DNA of 64,000 bases, taken from NCBI RefSeq assembly GCF_010560025.1, contig NZ_SAIY01000001.1, positions 310,001 through 374,000 of the forward strand, written 5' to 3'. This stretch comes from Verrucosispora sioxanthis. Lineage in GTDB: Bacteria; Actinomycetota; Actinomycetes; Mycobacteriales; Micromonosporaceae. The notes beneath the pieces were generated by a model. The model was not told where the DNA came from. It worked only from the letters and a program-made list of their open reading frames with translations, and ran no database searches. The first letter of the stretch is position 1; every line of letters starts with the position of its first letter. Positions 43,382 through 52,071 of the stretch are shown here, piece after piece. The position numbers and the translations under genes are program-made.

Positions 43382-43420
43382 AACTGTTCTATAACTGTTG
43401 GCATCAGTTATAGAACAGTT
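43382..43420. promoter_or_regulatory. 39-bp perfect inverted repeat, candidate GntR operator for trpBA
   Basis: AACTGTTCTATAACTG (43382-43397) and its exact complement (43405-43420) flank TTGGCAT. Each arm contains GTTCTATAAC, close to the GT-N-TA-N-AC core of HutC/DasR-type sites, so two dimers may bind. It lies 11 bp upstream of trpB, across the leader and ribosome-site region. The regulator gene is third in the same operon. Confidence 0.8.
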
Positions 43421-43519
43421 CCTCCGAGGTGCGCAAGGGACTCCACCGACGCGCCCACCACACGACCGGACCGGCACCGCCCTAGGACAGGTGTGCTAAC
43501 TCGCTGCTAGGGTGGGGGC

Positions 43520-44155
43520 ATGTCGCAGACCGCGTACCAGCCGTCGATGCTGGAGGTCACCGATGCGGCGCCCACCCTCGGCCCGTTGGCCGGGCAGCCG
43601 CGCCGGCACCCGCTGACCCGGGGCGCCTGGGTCGATCACCTGCCCGGCTGGGTGCGCGGCTCCGACCAGGTGCTCGACGTGCTGCTACGCGAGGTGCCGT
43701 GGCGGGCCGAGCGACGCACCATGTACGACACCGAGGTCGACGTCCCCCGGCTGCTCAGCTGGTACGGTGCCGGCCGACCACTACCACACCCGGTGCTCAC
43801 CGCCGCCCGCGCGGCGCTGACCCGCCACTACGCCGACGAGTTGGGCGAGCCCTTCGTCACCGCCGGGATGTGCCTCTACCGCGACGGTCGGGACAGCGTC
43901 GCCTGGCACGGCGACACCCAGGGCCGCTCCGCCCACGTCGACACCATGGTCGCCATCGTCTCCTTCGGCTCGCCCCGCCAACTGCTGCTGCGCCCGCGCG
44001 GCGGCGGGACCAGCCTGCGTTTCCCACTCGGCCACGGCGACCTGGTGGTGATGGGCGGCTCCTGCCAGCGCACCTGGGAACACGCGATACCGAAGACCGC
44101 CCGCCCGGTCGGCCCCCGGGTCAGCGTCCAGTTCCGCCCGGCCGGCGTCGCCTGA
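43520..44155 (+). CDS. AlkB-like 2-oxoglutarate/Fe(II) oxygenase
   Basis: The 211-residue protein has the double-stranded beta-helix iron site: His and Asp in VAWHGDTQG, a later His in RTWEHAIPK, and the 2-oxoglutarate Arg in RVSVQFRP. YRDGRDSVAWHGD and FGSPRQLLLRP are typical of bacterial AlkB homologs that reverse alkylation damage of nucleic acids. The N-terminal WVDHLPGWV nucleotide-recognition lid is present. It is a single gene divergent from trpB. Confidence 0.92.
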   Translation: MSQTAYQPSMLEVTDAAPTLGPLAGQPRRHPLTRGAWVDHLPGWVRGSDQVLDVLLREVPWRAERRTMYDTEVDVPRLLSWYGAGRPLPHPVLTAARAALTRHYADELGEPFVTAGMCLYRDGRDSVAWHGDTQGRSAHVDTMVAIVSFGSPRQLLLRPRGGGTSLRFPLGHGDLVVMGGSCQRTWEHAIPKTARPVGPRVSVQFRPAGVA

Positions 44156-44188
44156 GCGACCCCGCAGCCGCTCCACCGTCCTGAGCAC

Positions 44189-44231
44189 GGGCGAGCCCGC
44201 CCCCGCCGGATCGACGGGAACGGGCTCGCCC
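44189..44231. terminator. bidirectional terminator between converging genes
   Basis: GGGCGAGCCCG pairs with CGGGCTCGCCC across a 21-base loop, between the AlkB-like and esterase genes. Confidence 0.7.
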
Positions 44232-44279
44232 TCAGCACGGTCGCGACCTGAGGGACGCGTTCTGCTCAGACCGCGCACC

Positions 44280-45662
44280 CTAGAACTGCGCGAAGAAGCG
44301 CCACACCTCGCCCTTGGTCCAGGTCCTGGCGCCGCTGTCGCCGCCGCCATCGACCGGGCCGGGGGTGTGACCGCCGTCGAACGCCCCCCACTGCACGGGA
44401 TAGCCGGCGCGGCATCCCGAGTAGACGGTGGTGATGTGCGTCCGGCTGCCCGCCGCCGGCTCCGGCGGGTTCTGCGGGGTGCAGCCGTTGTTACGGACGA
44501 ACCTGTCCCGCAACGACCGCCCGCTGGTGATGTTGTCGGAGATGCCGTGGATGCCGAAGTACGCGATCGGCTCGGTGCCACCACTGCACCCGCTCAGCTC
44601 CCGGGGAGCGCCGTAGACCGCGACCGCCCGGAAGACGCCGGCGCGGGCACAGGCGAGGGCGTAGCTCATCGCGCCGCCGTAGCTGAACCCGAGGGCGAAA
44701 CGCTGCGACGTGTTGACGCACAGGTCGCTCTCGATCCGGCGGATCATGTCGTCGACGAAGGTGACGTCCTCGCCGCCGGAGTTGGCCCAGCCGTTGCCGA
44801 TGCCCTGCGGCGCGACCAGGATCGCGGTGTTGTTCGACTGCTCCTGCTGCCCGTAGTAGGCCCAGGCCGCCCCGTCGGCCCCACCGTAGGCGACATCGCC
44901 GGCCGTGCCGCCCCACCAGTGGAACGCGAACATCAACCGGTAGCGGGTGTTGCTGTTGTAGTTGGCGGGGAGCCTCAGGATGAAGCTGCGACTCTGGCCG
45001 CCGCTCTGGATGGTGTGCGTACCGTTGCCCAACGTCGGCGTCCGGCCGCATCCCGCGCCCGGCTCACCGGTGGGTGGTGGCGACGTGGGGCCACCCCCGT
45101 CGACCCGGGCCAGCTGCCACTGCTGGTTGGCGCCATTCCAGTCGGCGTACTGCACCACGTTCGCGCCGTCCGCCGTGGCCGCACCCTGCACCTCCACGAC
45201 CTTACCGCTGTGCCGACCGACCAACCGCACATGACCACCATCGGAATCAGCCAACCGGAACTGCTGATTGGTGCCGTTGTGATCAGACCACTGCACCACC
45301 GCCGCACCATCCGCGGTCGACGCGTTCGACACATCCAGCACCTTGCCCGAATGCCGCGACTTCAACCGGTAGTAACCACCACCGGAATCCACGAACTGCC
45401 ACTGCTGATTCGCACCGTTGTTACGCGTCCACTGACTGATCCGCGCACCATCGCTGGTCGCCAGACCATACACGTCCAACGCCTTACCACTGTTGCGGTT
45501 CACCAACACGTACCAGGCATTGGTGTCCACGGTCGCCGCCGCCGCGGGCGCCGCGTTGACGGCGACGAGGCTACCGGCCACCAGGACGGCCGCACCGACC
45601 GCCGCCACGACCGACCGTCGGCGACGCCTGGGAGGAGAGGCGGGACGAACCTCACCATTCAT
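44280..45662 (-). CDS. secreted ricin-type lectin plus esterase (PHB depolymerase/feruloyl esterase-like)
   Basis: The product is 460 residues from the ATG at 45662, behind GAAGGAG. A signal peptide (RRRRRSVVAAVGAAVLVAGS, cut near 43) is followed by a ricin B-type beta-trefoil (about 47-180) with three repeats ending NQQW/NQQF/NQQW. A Pro/Gly linker joins it to a CE1-type alpha/beta hydrolase with FAFHWWGG, nucleophile Ser in GFSYGGAMS, and His in GGHTPG. It probably binds plant polysaccharide and releases esterified groups. Parts of the lectin DNA use more A-ending codons than the rest of the gene. Confidence 0.9.
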   Translation of the reverse strand: MNGEVRPASPPRRRRRSVVAAVGAAVLVAGSLVAVNAAPAAAATVDTNAWYVLVNRNSGKALDVYGLATSDGARISQWTRNNGANQQWQFVDSGGGYYRLKSRHSGKVLDVSNASTADGAAVVQWSDHNGTNQQFRLADSDGGHVRLVGRHSGKVVEVQGAATADGANVVQYADWNGANQQWQLARVDGGGPTSPPPTGEPGAGCGRTPTLGNGTHTIQSGGQSRSFILRLPANYNSNTRYRLMFAFHWWGGTAGDVAYGGADGAAWAYYGQQEQSNNTAILVAPQGIGNGWANSGGEDVTFVDDMIRRIESDLCVNTSQRFALGFSYGGAMSYALACARAGVFRAVAVYGAPRELSGCSGGTEPIAYFGIHGISDNITSGRSLRDRFVRNNGCTPQNPPEPAAGSRTHITTVYSGCRAGYPVQWGAFDGGHTPGPVDGGGDSGARTWTKGEVWRFFAQF

Positions 45663-45777
45663 TGATCCACTCCTTCGACTAGGACCACGCGCGGTCGGGA
45701 GGGGACGCGCGTTGTCGCAGGCACCGACGGTGTGGATGGTGGTGTCGACACGTCGGGCCGCCAGCGAGCAAGCCCCA

Positions 45778-45796
45778 ACGTATCGTCGTAATACGT
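45778..45796. promoter_or_regulatory. inverted repeat upstream of the lectin-esterase gene
   Basis: ACGTAT-CGTCGTA-ATACGT is a perfect 6-7-6 inverted repeat about 115 bp before the gene start, in the least GC-rich part of the gap. CATACGTCA follows directly. It is a plausible operator. Confidence 0.45.
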
Positions 45797-45826
45797 CATA
45801 CGTCAATGAAGGACGTCGATGGACTG

Positions 45827-45858
45827 CGGCGTGCCGGACGATCACGTCCGGCACGCCG
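45827..45858 (-). terminator. hairpin terminator for the topoisomerase genes
   Basis: Perfect 14-base arms CGGCGTGCCGGACG / CGTCCGGCACGCCG with an ATCA loop lie 16 bases past the stop at 45875. Confidence 0.85.
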
Positions 45859-45874
45859 GGTGCGGAACAGGCAG

Positions 45875-48800
45875 CTACTCGCGGTCGATCTGGTGACCCA
45901 CCACGGCCGGGCCGAGCATGACGGCGAAGCCGGAGCCGTCGCGGCGCGGGTCGGCCGCCGGCAGCTCCACCGCCTCACCGTTGGCCGTCGAGCCGACCGG
46001 CCGGGGACCGACCCAACCGACCACCACGTCGGTCTCACCCTTGAGGAACCGATGGGCACGCACCCCGCCGGTCGCCCGCCCCTTCGCCGGGTACGCCGAC
46101 AGCGGCGTCACCTTGACCGTCGCACCGGTCGAGGTGACCACCATCGGCTCACCGTGCTCCGGATCGTCGGTGCGCACCGCGCCGAAGAACACCACCCGAG
46201 CCCCGGATGGCAGGGCGATCCCGGCCATCCCGCCGCCCTTGAGCCCCTGCGGCCGGATCGTCCCGGCGGCGAACCGCAGCAGCGAGGCCGCGCTGGTCAG
46301 GAAGGCGAGCGTCTCAGCACCGTCGACCAGCCAGGTCGCCCCGACCACCTCGTCGCCGTCGCGCAGCCCGATCACCTCGAACTCGTCGGAACGCACCGGC
46401 CAGTCCGGCGCGCAGACCTTCACCACGCCCTGCCGGGTACCGAGCGCCAGACCCGGTGAGCCCTCGGCGGCACCGAGCGGCGCCAGGCCGACCACGGTCT
46501 CCCCCGGCTCCAGCGGCACCAGCTCGGCGGCGGACATCCCGCCGCGCAACGACACCGTGCCGGCCTGCTCCGGCAACACAGGCAGCGGCAGCACGTCCAC
46601 CTTGAACGCCCGGCCGGCACTGGTCACCAGCAGCACCCGCCCCCGGGCGGTGGAGTGCGCCACGGCGCGTACCGCGTCGTGCTTGACCCGGCCGTGCCGG
46701 CGGCGCCCCTCGGCGGCCTCCTCCGACTCGGCCGCGGTGCGGGCCACCAACCCGGTCGCCGACAGGATCACCTGGCACGGGTCGTCGGCGACCTCCAGCG
46801 GCCCGGCCGGCGCGGACGCGGCCAGGACCTCCTTGAGGTCGCCGTCGACGAGCGTCGTCCGCCGGGGCGCGGCGAACTGCTTGACCACCGCGGCCAACTC
46901 GTCCGAGACGACCTTCTTCAGCACGTTCTCGTCGTCCAGGATGGTCGACAACTCGGCGATCTCGGCGCGCAGCTTCTGCTGCTCGGCCTCCAACTCCAGC
47001 CGGTCGTACTTCGTCAGCCGGCGCAGCGGAGTGTCCAGGATGTAGTTCGCCTGGATCTCGGAGAGCTTGAACTGGCGCATCAGGCCGCTGCGGGCCGCCT
47101 GGGCGTCCTCGCTGCCCCGGATCAGCTTCACCACCTTGTCGATGTCGAGCAGGGCGATCAGCAGACCGTCGACCAGGTGCAGCCGCTCCTCCCGCTTACG
47201 TTTGCGATAGGCGCTGCGCCGGGTCACCACCTCGTAGCGGTGGGCCAGGAACACCTCCAGCAGCTCCTTGAGCCCCAGGGTGCGCGGCTGCCCGTCGACG
47301 AGCACCAGGTTGTTGACGCCGAAGGACTGCTCCAGCGGGGTCAACCGGTAGAGGTCGGCGAGCAGGGCCTGCGGGTTCACGCCGACCTTGCACTCGATGA
47401 CCAGCCGGGTGCCGCTCTCGCGGTCGGTGAGGTCCTTGACGTCGGCGATCCCGGTGAGTCGCTTGGTCTTGGTCACCTCGTTGGTGATGGCGGCGATGAC
47501 CTTCTCCGCGCCGATGCCGTACGGCAACTCGACCACCGTGATGGCCTGCCGACCCCGGCTGCCCTCCAGCGGCCCGATCTCCACCTTGCCGCGCATCCGC
47601 ACCACGCCCCGGCCGGTCTCGTACGCCCGGCGCACCTCGTCCAGGCCCAGCAGCATGCCGCCGGTGGGCAGGTCGGGACCGGGCACGAATTCCATCAGCT
47701 TGTCGAGGGTGGCGTTCGGGTGCCGGATCAGCCACCGGGCCGCCGCGACGACCTCGCCCAGGTTGTGCGGGATCATGTTCGTCGCCATCCCGACCGCGAT
47801 CCCGGCGGCACCGTTGACCAACAGGTTCGGGAAGGCCGCCGGCAGCACCGTGGGCTGGGTCAGCGAGCCGTCGTAGTTGGGCTCGACGTCGACGGTGTCC
47901 TCGCCCAGCTCACCGACGAGCAGCATCGCCTCCCGCGACATCCGAGCCTCGGTGTATCTCGCCGCTGCCGGTCCATCGTCTGGGCTCCCAAAATTTCCAT
48001 GCCCGTCGATGAGTGGCACGTTGAGTGAGAAGTCCTGCGCCAGCCGGACCATCGCGTCGTAGATCGCGCCGTCGCCGTGCGGGTGGTACTTGCCCATGCA
48101 GTTGTGGACTATGTAGCCCTCGGCAACGAACGCGTGGTCGTCGGCTCCAACCTGGATGTCGTAGGTGGCGGCAGGGGCTACGGCCTCAACTGCGGCAACG
48201 CGAAGGAAAGAGCGGCCGGACAACGTCTCAAGCCGGTTCGCAAGCGGTGAGCCGATTCGCCGGAGTTTGCGCACCCACCCGTCGCGTTCCGCGCGCCACA
48301 GCGGGAACGACCGGTCCGAAAGGTGCACTCCATTCCGGTCTTTACCGTAACGCACCTTGCTTCCAGCACCCGACAATGACGCCCGAAAAGCTTTACCGCC
48401 CACCTCGTGGAACCATCCGCCACCTCGATGCGCCTTGGCGAACTCCTGCATCACTGGACCACAAGGAAGGCGGTCGTTACCTTGTTTACCGCCGTATGGG
48501 TATCCAAGCTCCATCACCCGGCGAAGCCCGTCGTTCTTGTATGGAATTCGCACCCAGGGCAGAAGCAACTCGGCAATGGCAGCAGCGTCCCGCCCAGTAA
48601 CGGCAAGACCGCAGAGCGGGTGGTCGCCGGCTCGGTTGCTGGTCCAGTGGTGGCCGTGCACTCCCAAATCGGCAAGCATGGCGTATACCTGACGCACCAA
48701 CGTCTCGCTGGTGCTCACAAAGACGATCTCTCGAAAACGTTTCCGCACATAGCCGTCGCCGTCGAAGAAGCCGGCGAGGAACGGTGCCCAGGCGGAGCGG

Positions 48801-49654
48801 TTTTCGATGATGTCGTCCGGGATTCGCTTGGCACGGCTGAGCGGCGTCGCAGCGTCAAGCAGACCCCGATGCCGGGCGAACGTGATGATGTGCTGGTCGC
48901 GATGGCCCGGCTTGGCTGCCTCGCGCTTACCCCGAGTGGCATTCAGCCCATTGGCTATAGCCCAACCGTGCGCGGCATCGAGCGGCTCTCCGTCGCACAT
49001 GTGTAGTCGGACACGACCATCTGCGGCTCGTGCACGATCGACGGGGAAGCCCTCGGCTACAACGAGCCCGCGGACGTAGTCGTAGATGTCTCCACCCGGG
49101 ATGGCGGCCTGCCAGCGACGTCCGCCGTAAGCCAGTGTCAGGTGATTCTTCAGGTTCCGGGCTTCGGTCCAGCCAACGGTCAGATCATCATTTACGACAC
49201 GAAACCGTTGACCGGGCGTGACGACCATGGTGTGACCATTACTCCAGGTTATTCGGACCAGTTCCGACACGGGGTTTCGGTAGACCTGGGTGACCGGAGT
49301 AGCGGCGCCATCCCCGTCCAACACGAGGTCACCAATCTCAATGTCCTCGATAGCCCTGAGACCTTCGGGTGTGGGAACCAGCGTTCCCGCGACGAAACAG
49401 TCCCCGACGATCCGGGCGGACTTCACGTGCGCCCGGTCCGGGCGATGGCCCTGCTCGTACATCGACCAGAGGATGCGTCGGTGCACCGGCTTGAGGCCGT
49501 CGCGTGCGTCGGGCAGGGCCCGGGAGTGGATGACCGAGAAGGCGTACTCCAGGTAGGAGTCGGACACCTCGGTGGTCAGCGGGTTGTCGATGATCCGCGC
49601 GCCGGCCCGGTCGAACGCGGAGTGGTCGACCTTCGTCTCCTTGCGGCGTGCCAT
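45875..49654 (-). CDS. parC: type IIA topoisomerase subunit A (ParC/GyrA-like) with in-frame intein
   Basis: The 1259-residue precursor contains a 433-residue intein (residues 86-518); the spliced protein would be 826 residues. The exteins have LEYAFSVIHSRALPDARDGL, MGKYHPHGDGAIYD, and the DNA-cleaving Tyr (precursor 567, spliced 134) in AARYTEAR. A coiled-coil C-gate and a beta-propeller C-terminus follow. No GyrA box (QRRGGKG) is visible, which favours topoisomerase IV over gyrase. It follows the B-subunit gene by 31 bp, and the two act together to cut and pass DNA. Activity depends on intein splicing. Confidence 0.93.
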   Translation of the reverse strand: MARRKETKVDHSAFDRAGARIIDNPLTTEVSDSYLEYAFSVIHSRALPDARDGLKPVHRRILWSMYEQGHRPDRAHVKSARIVGDCFVAGTLVPTPEGLRAIEDIEIGDLVLDGDGAATPVTQVYRNPVSELVRITWSNGHTMVVTPGQRFRVVNDDLTVGWTEARNLKNHLTLAYGGRRWQAAIPGGDIYDYVRGLVVAEGFPVDRARAADGRVRLHMCDGEPLDAAHGWAIANGLNATRGKREAAKPGHRDQHIITFARHRGLLDAATPLSRAKRIPDDIIENRSAWAPFLAGFFDGDGYVRKRFREIVFVSTSETLVRQVYAMLADLGVHGHHWTSNRAGDHPLCGLAVTGRDAAAIAELLLPWVRIPYKNDGLRRVMELGYPYGGKQGNDRLPCGPVMQEFAKAHRGGGWFHEVGGKAFRASLSGAGSKVRYGKDRNGVHLSDRSFPLWRAERDGWVRKLRRIGSPLANRLETLSGRSFLRVAAVEAVAPAATYDIQVGADDHAFVAEGYIVHNCMGKYHPHGDGAIYDAMVRLAQDFSLNVPLIDGHGNFGSPDDGPAAARYTEARMSREAMLLVGELGEDTVDVEPNYDGSLTQPTVLPAAFPNLLVNGAAGIAVGMATNMIPHNLGEVVAAARWLIRHPNATLDKLMEFVPGPDLPTGGMLLGLDEVRRAYETGRGVVRMRGKVEIGPLEGSRGRQAITVVELPYGIGAEKVIAAITNEVTKTKRLTGIADVKDLTDRESGTRLVIECKVGVNPQALLADLYRLTPLEQSFGVNNLVLVDGQPRTLGLKELLEVFLAHRYEVVTRRSAYRKRKREERLHLVDGLLIALLDIDKVVKLIRGSEDAQAARSGLMRQFKLSEIQANYILDTPLRRLTKYDRLELEAEQQKLRAEIAELSTILDDENVLKKVVSDELAAVVKQFAAPRRTTLVDGDLKEVLAASAPAGPLEVADDPCQVILSATGLVARTAAESEEAAEGRRRHGRVKHDAVRAVAHSTARGRVLLVTSAGRAFKVDVLPLPVLPEQAGTVSLRGGMSAAELVPLEPGETVVGLAPLGAAEGSPGLALGTRQGVVKVCAPDWPVRSDEFEVIGLRDGDEVVGATWLVDGAETLAFLTSAASLLRFAAGTIRPQGLKGGGMAGIALPSGARVVFFGAVRTDDPEHGEPMVVTSTGATVKVTPLSAYPAKGRATGGVRAHRFLKGETDVVVGWVGPRPVGSTANGEAVELPAADPRRDGSGFAVMLGPAVVGHQIDRE
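48101..49399 (-). mobile_element. intein with LAGLIDADG homing endonuclease
   Basis: The insertion begins with Cys (CFVAGTLVPTPEG) after IVGD and ends YIVHN before Cys+1 of CMGKYHPHGD. Block A, block F (TYDIQVGADDHAFVAEG) and block G (VHN) are clear. Two endonuclease motifs, VRGLVVAEGF and LAGFFDGDGYV, mark a LAGLIDADG enzyme. In block B the expected T-x-x-H reads TPGQ, so the His is replaced by Gln. The site differs from the mycobacterial GyrA site next to the catalytic Tyr. The DNA is visibly less GC-rich than the exteins, as expected for a transferred element. Confidence 0.95.
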
Positions 49655-49685
49655 GGCTCAGCTTTCCTTCCGAGAGACCCGATGG

Positions 49686-51833
49686 TCAGGCGTCGATGGC
49701 GTCACGGTCGACCCGGTCGGCGGAGTCGATCAGCCAGTTGCGGCGCGGCTCGACCTTCTCCCCCATCAGCAGTTCGAGGATCCGCTCGGCGGCGTCGATG
49801 TCGTCCAGGGTGATCCGGCGCACCGCGCGGGTGGCCGGATTCATCGTGGTCTCCCACAGTTCCTCGGCGTCCATCTCGCCGAGACCCTTGAACCGGGGCA
49901 CCGGGGTGACGATCTGCTTGCCGGCCTTCTCGAACCGGCGCACCGTCGACTCCATCTCCGCCTGGGTGTAGGTGTAGACGGTCTCCGGGTTGCGCCCCTT
50001 GGTCGTGATCTTGTGCAACGGCGGCATCGCGGCGTAGAGCCGGCCCGCCTCGATCAACGGCCGCATGTACCGGGCGAAGAGGGTGATCAGCAGCGTCCGG
50101 ATGTGTGCGCCGTCGACATCGGCGTCGGCCATGATCAGCACCCGTCCGTAGCGCAGCGCCGACAGGTCGAAGGTGCGCCCGGAGCCGGCGCCGAGCACCT
50201 GCACGATCGCCGCGCACTCGGCGTTGTCCAGCACCTGCTGAAGGCTGGCCTTCTGCACGTTGAGGATCTTGCCCCGGATCGGCAGGAGCGCTTGAAATTC
50301 CGCAGAACGGGCTAGTCGCCCGGTACCCAGGGCGCTGTCCCCCTCCACGATGAATAGTTCACTTCTATCGATGCCTGAGGCGCGGCAGTCGACGAGTTTG
50401 GCGGGCATGGCCGCGCCTTCGAGGGCGGTCTTGCGCCGGGCCGCGTCCTTCTGCTGCTTCTGGGTGAGGCGTACCCGGGACGCGTCGACGATCTTCTGGA
50501 GGACCGTACGCGCCTCGGTGCGCGTCTTGCGGTCGTCCAGCCAGGACTTGACGTGCTGCTCCACCAGGCCCTGCACGACCTTGGTGATGCCGGCGGTGGA
50601 GAGCTCGTCCTTGGTCTGCGAGGTGAACTGCGGCTCGGGCACCCGCACGTGCACCACCGCCGTCATGCCCTCCAGCACGTCGTCCAGGGTGGGCGCGTCC
50701 TCCTTGGCCTTGAGTAGGCCCCGGGTGTTGCGTACGGCGTCGGCGAGAGTACGCGCCAACGCCCGCTCGAAGCCCTTGCGGTGGGTGCCGCCGTGGGCGT
50801 TGCGGATGGTGTTGGTGAAGCACTCGACCGTGCGTTCGTAGCCGGTGCCCCAGCGGAAGGCGATCTCGACCTCGGCCCGGCGCTGCACGTTGGACTGCAT
50901 GACGCCGTTGGCGTCGGCGGCGTTCTCCCGGTACGTCCCCTCGCCGGTGACCAGCAGGGTGCCGGAGACGGGCCGGTCGCCGGCCGGTGCGAGGAACTCC
51001 ACCATGTCGGTGAGGCCGTTGGGGTAGTGGAAGCGCTCCTCGGTGGTCTCCCCCGTGGTGCGGTCGTGCAGGGTGTAGCCGACGCCGGGGACCAGGAAGG
51101 CGGTGTGGCGCAGCTTGGCCCGCACGGCGTCGTGGTCGAGGGTGGCACCGGTCTCGAAGTAGCGGGGGTCGTGCCAGTAGCGGATCGAGGTGCCGGTGCG
51201 GCGGCCGCGCTTCATGGCGCCGACGACCTGGAGGCCGGGGCCGGGGGTGAACGGCGCGTCGGGGCCGTCGCCGTCGAAGACGCCGGGCACCCCGTGCCGG
51301 AACGACATGGTGTGCACCTTGCCGCCCCGGCGCACGGTGACGTCGAAGCGGCGGGACAGGGCGTTGACCGCCGAGGCACCCACGCCGTGCAGGCCGCCGG
51401 AGGTCTTGTAGCCGGAGCCGCCGAACTTGCCGCCGGCGTGCAGGCGGGTGAGCACCAGCTCCACCCCGGAGATGCCGGAGCGGGCGTGCACGTCGGTGGG
51501 GATGCCCCGGCCGTCGTCGTCGACCTGCACCGACCCGTCGGCGTGCAGGATGACCTCGACGCTTGTGGCGTGGCCGGCGACACCCTCGTCGGTCGAGTTG
51601 TCGAGGATCTCGTTGACGAGGTGCCCCACGCCACGGCTGTCGGTGGAGCCGATGTACATGCCGGGCCGCTTGCGGACGGCGTCCAGCCCCTCGAGGTGCG
51701 TGAGGTCGTCGGCCCCATACAGGGTGTCAGGCTCTGCGGTCAACTGGTCGTACTCCCCGGTCTCGGCGATGTGCTCCCCCGCGCCGTCGGCGGTCGGCCC
51801 GGCGCGGACACGCCGCAGCGAGCGTAGCCGCAC
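49686..51833 (-). CDS. parE: type IIA topoisomerase subunit B (ParE/GyrB-like)
   Basis: The 715-residue ATPase subunit has a GHKL domain (NSTDEGVAGHA, VDDDGRGIPTDV, GGLHGVGASAVNALS), the transducer domain, and the TOPRIM motifs EGDSALGTG and MADADVDGAH. The C-terminal PRFKGLGEMDAEELWETTM is also present. It drives strand passage with the ParC-like partner encoded 31 bp downstream. The first 40 residues are not conserved, so the real start may be further in. Codons around EGDSALGTG are unusually AT-ending compared with the rest of the gene. Confidence 0.93.
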   Translation of the reverse strand: MRLRSLRRVRAGPTADGAGEHIAETGEYDQLTAEPDTLYGADDLTHLEGLDAVRKRPGMYIGSTDSRGVGHLVNEILDNSTDEGVAGHATSVEVILHADGSVQVDDDGRGIPTDVHARSGISGVELVLTRLHAGGKFGGSGYKTSGGLHGVGASAVNALSRRFDVTVRRGGKVHTMSFRHGVPGVFDGDGPDAPFTPGPGLQVVGAMKRGRRTGTSIRYWHDPRYFETGATLDHDAVRAKLRHTAFLVPGVGYTLHDRTTGETTEERFHYPNGLTDMVEFLAPAGDRPVSGTLLVTGEGTYRENAADANGVMQSNVQRRAEVEIAFRWGTGYERTVECFTNTIRNAHGGTHRKGFERALARTLADAVRNTRGLLKAKEDAPTLDDVLEGMTAVVHVRVPEPQFTSQTKDELSTAGITKVVQGLVEQHVKSWLDDRKTRTEARTVLQKIVDASRVRLTQKQQKDAARRKTALEGAAMPAKLVDCRASGIDRSELFIVEGDSALGTGRLARSAEFQALLPIRGKILNVQKASLQQVLDNAECAAIVQVLGAGSGRTFDLSALRYGRVLIMADADVDGAHIRTLLITLFARYMRPLIEAGRLYAAMPPLHKITTKGRNPETVYTYTQAEMESTVRRFEKAGKQIVTPVPRFKGLGEMDAEELWETTMNPATRAVRRITLDDIDAAERILELLMGEKVEPRRNWLIDSADRVDRDAIDA

Positions 51834-52071
51834 GCCCCGACAACCTGTGCGGACACCCGCCCGGCACGCCGCGGGCCGCTCCTGGCGGACCTGCTGCGGT
51901 CAACGCCCCGGCCGCCGGCCTTATGCCCGGCGGCGGCACTCGACGCCGTTCGCGGGAGCATCCCTGACCCCGCTGGACCCACCTGTCACGGATGTTTCCC
52001 ACTGTTGACGTTCGTCACACCCGCGTGATCTCATCACCGCACCAGAGGATCTTTCACATTTCTATGAACGG

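Noticed and set aside
45100..45510. Repeated motif possibly a CRISPR array
   Set aside because: The repeats encode the three NQQW/NQQF subdomains of a ricin-type lectin in frame; they are diverged and have no spacer structure.
45875..51833. Naming the topoisomerase pair gyrA/gyrB
   Set aside because: The A subunit lacks a visible GyrA box, and the pair is not beside recF or dnaN as housekeeping gyrase usually is in actinomycetes. A topoisomerase IV-like label was preferred, with some doubt.
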